The notes beneath the pieces were generated by a model. That model searched no databases and was not told the DNA's origin. It saw only the letters and a list, made by a program, of their open reading frames with translations. The position numbers were made by a program, and so were the translations under genes. Below, piece after piece: positions 6,031 to 11,782 of a DNA stretch of 11,782 nt. Position 1 is the first letter of the stretch, and each line of letters opens with the position of its first letter. Source of the stretch: UBA525 sp964589765 (lineage in GTDB: Archaea; Nanobdellota; Nanobdellia; Woesearchaeales; UBA525). The stretch spans positions 1 to 11,782 of the forward strand of contig CAZPUM010000032.1 of the NCBI GenBank assembly GCA_964589765.1. The letters run 5' to 3'.

Positions 6031-7584
6031 ATGGGAATATTTGACAAAATCCTCGGCAGGAAAGCCCATCCTGAAGAAGAAACGGTGGTGGAAGCGCCCA
6101 AAATCACTCTCGACACAAACGAGATGGACGAATGGGCATCAAAACTGATAGCACACTTTGAACTCAAGAAAAAGTTCAAACAGTTCCTTGAAGAGTCACA
6201 AAAGACCAAAGACAAACTTCACGATTCTCTCAGTCCATTTAAAGACGAAGATGTTCTCTCAAAGATTCCTGAACGCGCAAGAACTGTCAGCACTTTACAT
6301 GGTAATGAATTTGTTCAGCAGACAGAGAAACTTCTCGAGAAAGCTCACTTCACAGACCTCTATTCTTTCGAAGAAGAGCATGCAGAGTTTCTAGAAGCTA
6401 TCAACGAGTTTAGAGAACGCACAAAGAAAAACGCCAGCGCTCTTGAGGAGTTTTTAGGAAAGCAACTAAAGGAATCTCACAAGCTTATCATTGAATTGGA
6501 GGACAGGATTCTTAATTTCATGAAGGTCCTAGAAGAGACCAAATTCCATTATATCCAACAGGTTCACGATGCACATCAAAGACTTTTGGACCTGGAGATT
6601 CAGCGCGAAAAATACCAAGAGCTCCTGGAAAGTCTCCAAATCGACATGAAGAGAACAGAAAAAAAGCGTGCAAAAATTGAGGAAGAGATTAAAAAACAAA
6701 GAACTCTTATCAGAAACGAACAAGCTCAGGATGCTCTCGAACAGTTACAGGAACTTGAGGTTGAGTTCGATAAAACAATCAACAAGTTTGAGGTCGCAGC
6801 CAAAGACACCCTTAGATATTATCAGAGATACTCTGAGGAACTCGAACTGGATTCTGAAGTGAAGAATAGCCTGGAGGGAATCTCAAGTGATGCCACAGGT
6901 TGGCTTGAAAGTAGTCCTGACAAGGTCACTCACGCAATGAGACACGCAGCAGACCAGATAGATTCAGAAGGAAGAGGAAATGTCCAGAACCTGGTGTCAC
7001 GTCTTGTAGACTTAGCCAACACTGCCGAGCAAGAAGGAAAAAAGGCAAAAGATATTCTACCAAAACAGCGCTCTCTGAAAAAAGAGATTATCAGGGATGT
7101 TGCGGCACTAAGTATATACGACCAGCAACAGTTTTTAATCAGAGCTAACCGTGAAACAGAAGCTATCAAAATAAAGATAGAATACCTTGAAGAAGAACTC
7201 AGTCCAAAAAAAAGAATTGTTATTGAGCGTGAGATTAAGGATGCAGCCATCAACATAGGCGCCAAGATTACAGGTTCTGAACCTGAAGAACAAGAAATTC
7301 AGGATGCTGAAGAGTTAGAGCAGGAGCTTGAGGAGAAAGAGCTGGAAGAGGCCCAAGAACCCAAAGTTAGGGAAGAAACTCCTGAAGAAGAGAAACAAGA
7401 AGCGGTTTCCACCCCAGAATCTTCTGATGAATCTGAAGAGCCTGTGCTTGAAGACTCCAAAGCGGAAATTGAGACTTCTGAAGAACCCCTTGAGGAAACT
7501 CCAAAAGATTCTGAAGAGGACATGGAAGAGGATATCGAGGAGGCCGAGGAAGAGCTGAAACGCAATCCTCCTGGAGTAAAGTGA
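6031..7584 (+). CDS. Long coiled-coil protein with acidic tail, function unknown
   Basis: 517 residues, soluble. After a short N-terminal segment (MGIFDKILGRK) comes a helical region (about 30-150) and a strong heptad-rich coiled coil (about 150-260, with many Glu, Lys, Leu and Gln). A second helical part (about 260-410) follows, then a low-complexity tail (415-517) dominated by Glu, Ser, Asp and Pro and ending in KRNPPGVK. I see no Walker A or B, membrane segment or zinc site, so it is not an SMC or SbcC ATPase. It heads an operon with a Nip7-like protein and Dph6, overlapping the next gene by GTGA. A scaffold or chaperone-like role near ribosomes would fit that company, but this is only inference. 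The ATG is supported by a TATA box 25 nt upstream. Confidence 0.85.
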   Translation: MGIFDKILGRKAHPEEETVVEAPKITLDTNEMDEWASKLIAHFELKKKFKQFLEESQKTKDKLHDSLSPFKDEDVLSKIPERARTVSTLHGNEFVQQTEKLLEKAHFTDLYSFEEEHAEFLEAINEFRERTKKNASALEEFLGKQLKESHKLIIELEDRILNFMKVLEETKFHYIQQVHDAHQRLLDLEIQREKYQELLESLQIDMKRTEKKRAKIEEEIKKQRTLIRNEQAQDALEQLQELEVEFDKTINKFEVAAKDTLRYYQRYSEELELDSEVKNSLEGISSDATGWLESSPDKVTHAMRHAADQIDSEGRGNVQNLVSRLVDLANTAEQEGKKAKDILPKQRSLKKEIIRDVAALSIYDQQQFLIRANRETEAIKIKIEYLEEELSPKKRIVIEREIKDAAINIGAKITGSEPEEQEIQDAEELEQELEEKELEEAQEPKVREETPEEEKQEAVSTPESSDESEEPVLEDSKAEIETSEEPLEETPKDSEEDMEEDIEEAEEELKRNPPGVK

Positions 7585-8024
7585 ATTTCGAACAGTTCTG
7601 TTTACAGTTTGGTGTAGAACCCCCTGAATACAAAAAGATTGGAAAGAGGTATTTTTCAGACCCTAACAATCTTGAAGATTTTGCTAAAAAACTTGACGCC
7701 TACAGTTATGGAATATTTCTGGGCGAAGACAAGAACCACTTCAAACCGACACCTGCATTAATCAGAATTTTAGCTGAAAAAGCCAAAAAAAGCGTCACGG
7801 TTAATGACAAAGCGTCATGGATGTTTGTCTGTAAAAAAGATGTCCTTATGGAAGGAGTTGAAAAACACAACTGCGAAAAAAAAGATGTTGTTATAGTAGA
7901 GGATTTGAAAGGTAACGCCTTAGGTTATGGCATAGTGACTAACGATTACAATCCTAAGGCCAAAAACAAACAGTTTGTGAAAAACAAATTGGACCTTGGA
8001 GATTATTTAAGGAGAGAAAGATGA
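7581..8024 (+). CDS. Nip7-like PUA-domain RNA-binding protein
   Basis: 147 residues. The C-terminal two thirds (about 54-145) match the Nip7-type PUA region: FKPTPALIRILAEKAKKSV, then KASWMFVCKKDVL, then a strand-rich DVVIVEDLKGNALGYGIV and a basic end. In eukaryotes Nip7 acts in 60S ribosome assembly and pre-rRNA processing; archaeal homologues bind RNA. The N-terminal pre-PUA part seems slightly short for the family. The start is GTG at 7581, overlapping the TGA of the coiled-coil gene as GTGA, with GGAG 5 nt upstream. The gene ends in an ATGA overlap with dph6, so the three should be translationally coupled. A more general PUA-domain protein is the alternative. Confidence 0.85.
   Translation: MNFEQFCLQFGVEPPEYKKIGKRYFSDPNNLEDFAKKLDAYSYGIFLGEDKNHFKPTPALIRILAEKAKKSVTVNDKASWMFVCKKDVLMEGVEKHNCEKKDVVIVEDLKGNALGYGIVTNDYNPKAKNKQFVKNKLDLGDYLRRER
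8010..8014 (+). promoter_or_regulatory. Shine-Dalgarno site of dph6
   Basis: AGGAG lies 6 nt before the ATG at 8021, inside the end of the nip7-like gene. Together with the ATGA overlap it fixes the dph6 start. Confidence 0.65.
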
Positions 8025-8704
8025 GACTTGGAGTTCTGTTCAGTAGTGGAAAGGACAGTACAAACACCCTATGGTATTATCTTGAACAAGGATGGGATGT
8101 CAAATGCTTGTTATCAATCTTGCCTGAGAACCAGGACAGTTGGATGTTTCAGAACCCTTCAAAGGAGTTACTCACCAAACAGTCAGAATCTCTTGAACTC
8201 GCAATAATTTTTCAGGAATCACCAGGAGAAAAAGAAGAGGAACTTAAAGAACTGAAAAAAATTATCCAAACAGCAAAAGAAAAATTTGGTTTACAAGGCA
8301 TTGCTGTTGGTGCCGTCGCTTCAGACTACCAACACGAAAGGGTTTCTAGAATCTGTGAGGAGCTTGAGATTCAGGTTTTTGCACCTCTCTGGCATAAAGA
8401 CCAGGAAAAATTACTTCGCGAAATGGTTGAGGCGGGATTCGACATCAGAATGACAAGAATCGCGGCAGACGGACTGAGCGAAGAATGGCTCGGCAAGAGA
8501 ATCACAACGGAAGATGTCAACACACTTGCCGAGATGAACAAAAACACAGGTTTTCATACAGCTGGTGAAGGAGGAGAGTTCGAAACCATCGTCCTCGATG
8601 GCCCCATTTTCACCAAACCTATCCATATTGAATACCGCACACGTATGGAATCCAAGTACCGCGGAGACCTTATTATTACATCTATCGACGGTAAAACCTT
8701 ATAA
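8021..8704 (+). CDS. dph6: Diphthine-ammonia ligase (Dph6), ATP pyrophosphatase family
   Basis: 227 residues, the usual length for the archaeal family. The N-terminal PP-loop is SSGKDS (8-13), with Ser where SGGKDS has the first Gly. Next come VGAVASDYQHERV (96-108) and the family signature GEGGEFET followed by VLDGPIF (182-197). Dph6 uses ATP and ammonia to amidate diphthine to diphthamide on a histidine of elongation factor 2, in the cytoplasm. It is the third gene of the coiled-coil/nip7-like operon. A TATA box for the next gene overlaps its last codons, so galM is probably transcribed separately. The related DUF71 proteins of other function are a minor alternative. Confidence 0.92.
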   Translation: MRLGVLFSSGKDSTNTLWYYLEQGWDVKCLLSILPENQDSWMFQNPSKELLTKQSESLELAIIFQESPGEKEEELKELKKIIQTAKEKFGLQGIAVGAVASDYQHERVSRICEELEIQVFAPLWHKDQEKLLREMVEAGFDIRMTRIAADGLSEEWLGKRITTEDVNTLAEMNKNTGFHTAGEGGEFETIVLDGPIFTKPIHIEYRTRMESKYRGDLIITSIDGKTL

Positions 8705-8705
8705 A
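8700..8705 (+). promoter_or_regulatory. TATA box of the aldose 1-epimerase gene
   Basis: TATAAA, centred about 25 nt before the ATG at 8727 and overlapping the stop codon of dph6. It favours the ATG at 8727 over the in-frame ATG at 8712 or the longer frame starting at 8565. Confidence 0.65.
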
Positions 8706-8726
8706 CCACAGATGTTTTTGTATACT

Positions 8727-9659
8727 ATGTTTAAGGTTGAGACAACAAAAGGAAGAGGTTTTGAGAAGATAACTCTGTTAAATGACAGAACAGGCGAATA
8801 TGCAATTGTTATTCCTGATTTTGGAGGCAATCTTCAGGAGCTTAAACTACAGAAAGATGAAGAAATCTTCGATGTGATCGTAGGGAATAAGACGGCGAAA
8901 GCTATGCGCGAAAATGAGTTGGCTAGAAGCGCCAAACTATGCCCTTTTCCAAACAGGGTTAACAAAGGCGCATACACATGGAAGGATGAGACTCATCAAT
9001 TAGCAATTAACCACCCTAGCGATGGACACGCAATCCACGGTCTTGTCTATGACAAGCAGATGAACATAAAAAAAATGCGTGGAGGAAGGTTTGGTTGCCA
9101 GGCAATACTTGAGTATATTCATGAGGGTTCTGAAGGATACCCTTGGAAGTTTTCTCTGGTTGTTATTTACAAACTTGACAAAAGAGGACTTCAAATCCTA
9201 ACCAGTATAAAAAATCTTGATAGCCAGGCCATACCTTTAGGAGATGGTTGGCACCCTTACTTTACGCTCGGTTGTAATGCTGACGATATAAAACTTGAAC
9301 TTCCTGAAGTTGAAAAAATCGTGGTTGACAAAAACATGATTCCAACAGGCAAGTTCTCAAGTTACAAATCTTACTCCACACCAAAAAAGATCGGCAAGAC
9401 AAAGTTTGACACAGGGTTTGTTGTTAAGCAGAAGAGCCGTTATGCTGAAACAAAACTTCACGGCACAGACAGGACTGTTGTTCTTTGGCAGAACCTACCT
9501 GCTTACAGATACCTTCAGGTTTACATACCAGAAAAAAGAGATTCTGTTGCTGTGGAACCCATGAGCTGTATGGCTGATGCATTCAACAACAAGCAGGGAG
9601 TGTTCGCACTCCAGCCAAAACAGAGCTTCAGAGGAAGGTATGGCGTTAGGCTCGAGTAA
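8727..9659 (+). CDS. Aldose 1-epimerase (galactose mutarotase family)
   Basis: 310 residues, normal for the family. Motifs in order: PFPNRVNKGAYTW (R77), HAIHGLVYD (H104), DGWHPYFTLG (H176, the usual acid) and VAVEPMSCMADAFNN (E277, the usual base). These enzymes interconvert alpha and beta anomers of aldoses; some relatives act on phosphorylated sugars such as glucose-6-phosphate, and the sequence does not settle which applies. It is cytoplasmic, with no signal peptide. The frame is open back to 8565 inside dph6, but a TATA box about 25 nt before the ATG at 8727 and homology starting at MFKVETTKG favour this start with a leaderless message. The 3' end overlaps the zinc-ribbon gene by 20 nt. 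Confidence 0.9.
   Translation: MFKVETTKGRGFEKITLLNDRTGEYAIVIPDFGGNLQELKLQKDEEIFDVIVGNKTAKAMRENELARSAKLCPFPNRVNKGAYTWKDETHQLAINHPSDGHAIHGLVYDKQMNIKKMRGGRFGCQAILEYIHEGSEGYPWKFSLVVIYKLDKRGLQILTSIKNLDSQAIPLGDGWHPYFTLGCNADDIKLELPEVEKIVVDKNMIPTGKFSSYKSYSTPKKIGKTKFDTGFVVKQKSRYAETKLHGTDRTVVLWQNLPAYRYLQVYIPEKRDSVAVEPMSCMADAFNNKQGVFALQPKQSFRGRYGVRLE
9631..9634 (+). promoter_or_regulatory. Shine-Dalgarno site of the zinc-ribbon gene
   Basis: GAGG lies 6 nt before the ATG at 9640, within the end of the epimerase gene. It supports a start that overlaps the upstream gene by 20 nt. Confidence 0.55.
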
Positions 9660-9798
9660 AATTTTCTGTCCGAAATGTGAATCAGAAGATGTAGAACACA
9701 TTTTCTCTGAAAAAAACCAATTTGGTTATGGAAATGTGGACATGAAGAGATGTCGTAAATGTGGCTATGAAGGCACATTCTTCCCAACTAAGGGTTAG
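9640..9798 (+). CDS. Small zinc-ribbon protein
   Basis: 52 residues with two CxxC pairs, CPKC (10-13) and CRKC (38-41), 24 residues apart, each followed by a short turn as in a rubredoxin-type or TFIIS-like zinc ribbon. GYEGTFFP follows the second pair. Such small archaeal proteins bind zinc and often act in transcription or translation complexes; the partner cannot be read. The ATG at 9640 is chosen because of the GAGG site 6 nt upstream and because the longer frame (from 9577) would lie deep in the epimerase gene. The 20-nt overlap implies co-transcription with the epimerase, although the two jobs have no obvious link. Confidence 0.75.
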   Translation: MALGSSKIFCPKCESEDVEHIFSEKNQFGYGNVDMKRCRKCGYEGTFFPTKG

Positions 9799-9822
9799 AC
9801 CACTGGCCACCCCCTCATGAAG

Positions 9823-9830
9823 TATTTAAT
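9823..9830 (+). promoter_or_regulatory. TATA box of the VRR-NUC gene
   Basis: TATTTAAT, centred about 25 nt before the GTG at 9852. It fixes a leaderless GTG start. The T6 run at 9846-9851 just ahead of the GTG may also terminate the upstream epimerase/zinc-ribbon transcript. Confidence 0.65.
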
Positions 9831-9851
9831 TGAATTATCCAAACCTTTTTT

Positions 9852-10379
9852 GTGCCCCGACAGACCCGCCTATTTGAGTTCTTTACATTACTACCTCTCC
9901 TGTTCTTTCCATATAGAGGAGACTACCCTGACAAGAGAGGGCTGTCTGAAAAGCTTTTGAGAAGAAGACTTGAGAACAATGGCTGGACAATCTGGCGAGG
10001 CGGACTTATAGGGGCGCAGGATGAATATGATATTTATCCAAACGTCCGCAGAAAGTACCAGTTACTGGAAGAACTCCTTGAAGGCTTCAGACCAGGAACT
10101 TACGAGGAACTAAAATTTCTCGCAAAGGTGCATCATGGTATGCCTGACTTCATCTGTTTCAGGAAAGGTGTTTTTCTGTTCGTGGAGTGTAAGTATGGTC
10201 ACGAACAGCTTTCAATTAGACAGAAGCACTGTATAAGAAAACTGAAACAGTTGGGTTTTGTTGTCGAGGTTCACAAGCTGGTTGAGAACTGCACTAAAAC
10301 AAGAAAGGCAATGATAATTCTAGAAACAGGAGAAAAAAAGATTCTTAACAAACAACTTAGAATCAAACAGAAGTATTAG
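9852..10379 (+). CDS. VRR-NUC (PD-(D/E)xK) nuclease domain protein
   Basis: 175 residues. The C-terminal half shows a PD-(D/E)xK core: GMPDFICF (D99), FLFVECKYG (E112, K114) and LSIRQ (Q124), spaced as in the stand-alone VRR-NUC domain. E33 in GLSEKLL may be the N-terminal helix glutamate. Between them lies a family-specific insert (50-92) with several charged helices. VRR-NUC proteins are structure-specific DNA nucleases; small stand-alone versions are common in phages and appear in archaea, with repair or Holliday-junction roles proposed. The N-terminus (5-20) is hydrophobic but short, so a membrane role is doubtful. The GTG start follows from the TATA box about 25 nt upstream. The 3' end overlaps a convergent small lipoprotein gene by 17 nt. 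Confidence 0.85.
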   Translation: MPRQTRLFEFFTLLPLLFFPYRGDYPDKRGLSEKLLRRRLENNGWTIWRGGLIGAQDEYDIYPNVRRKYQLLEELLEGFRPGTYEELKFLAKVHHGMPDFICFRKGVFLFVECKYGHEQLSIRQKHCIRKLKQLGFVVEVHKLVENCTKTRKAMIILETGEKKILNKQLRIKQKY

Positions 10380-10536
10380 TTAAGACAGGAGTGTTCATCA
10401 TCTCCTGCATCACCTCGATGGGACAATCCCCAACAAAGGTTCCATCTTCAAGCATCTCGCACTCGTACTCTTGCTCTTCAACAACACAGCCTGTTAACAA
10501 CAAGCCTATAACCAGGAACAAAATAAGAATTCTCAT
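10363..10536 (-). CDS. Small putative lipoprotein, translationally coupled to smc
   Basis: 57 residues. A classic lipoprotein signal is visible: MR, a run of hydrophobic residues (3-14), then the lipobox LLTGC with C17. The mature part is only about 41 residues, acidic, with two further cysteines (C26, C38) that could pair. The ATG (10536-10534) overlaps the TGA of smc (10535-10533) as ATGA, so translation is probably coupled; GGA just upstream is a weak ribosome site. The gene runs 17 nt into the convergent VRR-NUC gene. I do not recognise a family. A small frame after a large gene could arise by chance, but the signal peptide, lipobox and overlap together argue for a real gene. Confidence 0.65.
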   Translation of the reverse strand: MRILILFLVIGLLLTGCVVEEQEYECEMLEDGTFVGDCPIEVMQEMMNTPVLTNTSV

Positions 10537-11782
10537 ATTTCCAGGCTCGTAATTTTACTGATGCCGTGCTCATTCATAGATATCCCATAGAGGTTGTCTG
10601 CTTCAGATATAACAGCATCGTTGTGACTGATAACAAGGTACTGCGCATTCTTACAATATGCTCTAACAAGACCGGCGAGTTTCTCTGAATTGTGCTTATC
10701 AAGCGCCGCGTCGACTTCATCAAGAATATAGAAATGTGCAGGTTCGTGTTCCTGTACTGCAAACAAGAACGCCAAAGCGGTCATTGTCTTTTCACCTCCT
10801 GAAAGTGAGCGAATATCCATAAACTTCTTGCCCGTAAGTCTGACCTTAATCAAAACACCACCCGCAAAGATATCTTTATCGTTTTCAACTTCCAGATACG
10901 CATCTCCCTTAGAGCTAAGTGTGTTGAAAATTCTCTTGAAGTTCTCATTTAAAACCTCGAAGGTTCTAAGGAATATCTCAGTTTTCTTGCTGTCAATCTC
11001 ATTAATCATAACGAGAACATCCTCTCTTTCCAGTCCAAGTTTGTTCTTCTTCTCAACCAGCTGATTGTATTCAAACTCAACAGTCTCATAAATCTCAAGA
11101 GCCTTCATGTTGACAGCTCCAATCTCTTGAATCATCCTGTCGAACTGTTTAATCTCAACAAGACAGTCCTCTATGGATTTGTCATCAAATGGTTCTGCAT
11201 CAGGATACTGAGAATCCTCTTCTTCTAGACCTGCTAGCTCAGCTTTGATTCGGGCAAGTTCCATACCAGCATTTGTGTTTTTCATCTCAAGCTCTCTCTG
11301 CTTGAGTTCAAGCTTGTCAGTCTCTTTTTCAAACTTGTTGATATTCTCTGCAGCCTCATCTCTCTTCTTGAACAAATCTTTGAACTGGCTGAGGAACTTT
11401 TGTTCAAGCTTCTCTTTCTCCTTGAGAGAAACATCAAGTTCCTGCATGTCTTTTCTTATCTGTCTCTGCTCTAAGGCAAAATCATCCTGTTCTTTTTCGT
11501 GTTGTTTTAGAATTTCTTTAATCCTCTTGGCCTCAGGACCAAGAACAGATTTTAGTTGGGCGTCATTAGTATTATTTTTGGATTCGAGATCACGCAGAGT
11601 GTCCTTAATTGACTCTTCTTTTTCCTCAAAAGTATTGAGTTGAGCAAGAACTTCCGGAGAACGCATCTTGCTAATTTGGTCTCTGAGTTTCTGTTTCTCC
11701 ATCTTCAAAGAAGCAAGCTCTCTATTGGATACGCTAACCTTGGAAATAACGTCATCAAGTTTTTTATCAAGGCTCTTGGACT
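10533..11782 (-). CDS. smc: SMC chromosome-segregation ATPase, C-terminal part (5' end beyond window)
   Basis: 416 codons are visible; the frame stays open to the right edge, so the N-terminal Walker A head, hinge and most of the coiled coil lie outside. From the edge to about 11190 there is a long charged coiled coil. Then come the segment IGAVNMKALEIYE, the C-terminal head, signature LSGGEK (10788-10805), Walker B FYILDEVD (10710-10733) with the D-loop AALD, and the H-loop VISHND. SMC dimers with kleisin partners organise and segregate chromosomes by ATP-driven DNA looping. No scpA or scpB gene is visible; a lipoprotein gene follows directly. A TTG inside the coil (11708) is not the start. 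Rad50 is excluded by the LSGGEK and DEVDAALD forms and by the RSLSGGEK context typical of SMC. Confidence 0.93.
   Translation of the reverse strand, partial: SKSLDKKLDDVISKVSVSNRELASLKMEKQKLRDQISKMRSPEVLAQLNTFEEKEESIKDTLRDLESKNNTNDAQLKSVLGPEAKRIKEILKQHEKEQDDFALEQRQIRKDMQELDVSLKEKEKLEQKFLSQFKDLFKKRDEAAENINKFEKETDKLELKQRELEMKNTNAGMELARIKAELAGLEEEDSQYPDAEPFDDKSIEDCLVEIKQFDRMIQEIGAVNMKALEIYETVEFEYNQLVEKKNKLGLEREDVLVMINEIDSKKTEIFLRTFEVLNENFKRIFNTLSSKGDAYLEVENDKDIFAGGVLIKVRLTGKKFMDIRSLSGGEKTMTALAFLFAVQEHEPAHFYILDEVDAALDKHNSEKLAGLVRAYCKNAQYLVISHNDAVISEADNLYGISMNEHGISKITSLEI

Noticed and set aside
5956..6069. N-terminal extension of the Rnp4-Bud32 frame to an ATG at 6069
   Set aside because: It would cross its own TATA box and overlap the divergent coiled-coil gene. 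Its residues do not look like an Rnp4 N-terminus, and the GTG at 5955 lies at the correct distance from the TATA box.
7270..7560. Repetitive gaagaa-rich stretch as a tandem repeat or antisense gene
   Set aside because: It is codon bias of an acidic Glu/Ser/Asp tail. The Ser-rich frame on the other strand (7299-7565) is its shadow, with no start signals.
6031..7584. Coiled-coil protein as an SMC/SbcC-type ATPase
   Set aside because: No Walker A, Walker B or LSGGEK signature is present. The likeness is only heptad composition.
8565..8726. Long upstream extension of the epimerase frame inside dph6
   Set aside because: It overlaps the conserved dph6 C-terminus in another frame, shows no epimerase similarity, and a TATA box precedes the ATG at 8727.
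10828..11643. Ser/Leu-rich plus-strand frames opposite smc
   Set aside because: These are typical antisense shadows of a Lys/Glu-rich coiled coil. The smc frame has conserved ATPase motifs.

Overview
The window looks like a stretch of archaeal chromosome. It carries an archaeal RNase P protein domain, a KEOPS Bud32 kinase, a Dph6-type diphthine-ammonia ligase, a Nip7-like PUA protein, a stand-alone membrane Lon-like (S16) protease and the C-terminal end of an SMC protein. It also has archaeal TATA boxes about 25 nt ahead of start codons, which is leaderless transcription. The compact, overlapping genes, the long coiled-coil protein and the unusual domain fusion would suit a small-genome (DPANN-like) lineage, but nothing here fixes the phylum.

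Left part (1-3416), all minus strand. A divergent APH/choline-kinase-like protein runs off the left edge (1-776). Next come a secreted protein with a bacterial-looking C-terminal DGFESGD tail (907-1731), a membrane-anchored protein with two phospholipase D HKD motifs (1767-2726), and a 151-residue protein that resembles the C-terminal half of the TtuA/Ncs6 thiolation enzymes without their PP-loop (2754-3209). Most of these appear to have their own promoter. A 207-bp gap (3210-3416) is unusually rich in inverted repeats.

Centre (3417-8704). A minus-strand pair encodes an in-frame fusion of RNase P component 4 (Rpp21/Rnp4) with Bud32 (5068-5955), overlapping a two-TM Lon-like protease (3417-5102). 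A 75-bp divergent promoter region separates it from a plus-strand operon of a 517-residue coiled-coil protein, a Nip7-like PUA protein and Dph6. The last two junctions are 4-nt GTGA and ATGA overlaps. The centre is therefore rich in tRNA, ribosome and translation-factor maturation functions: RNase P and t6A synthesis on one side, ribosome biogenesis and diphthamide formation on EF-2 on the other.

Right part (8700-11782). A leaderless aldose 1-epimerase gene overlaps a 52-residue zinc-ribbon gene, followed by a leaderless VRR-NUC nuclease gene. Converging on these from the right edge is the SMC gene (5' end outside the window). Its stop codon overlaps the start of a 57-residue lipoprotein gene, which in turn overlaps the tail of the nuclease gene.

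The observations most worth checking are the Rnp4-Bud32 fusion, the smc-coupled small lipoprotein, the TtuA-like remnant, the structured gap at 3210-3422 and the bacterial-type tail on the secreted protein. I saw no rRNA, tRNA, CRISPR array or insertion sequence.
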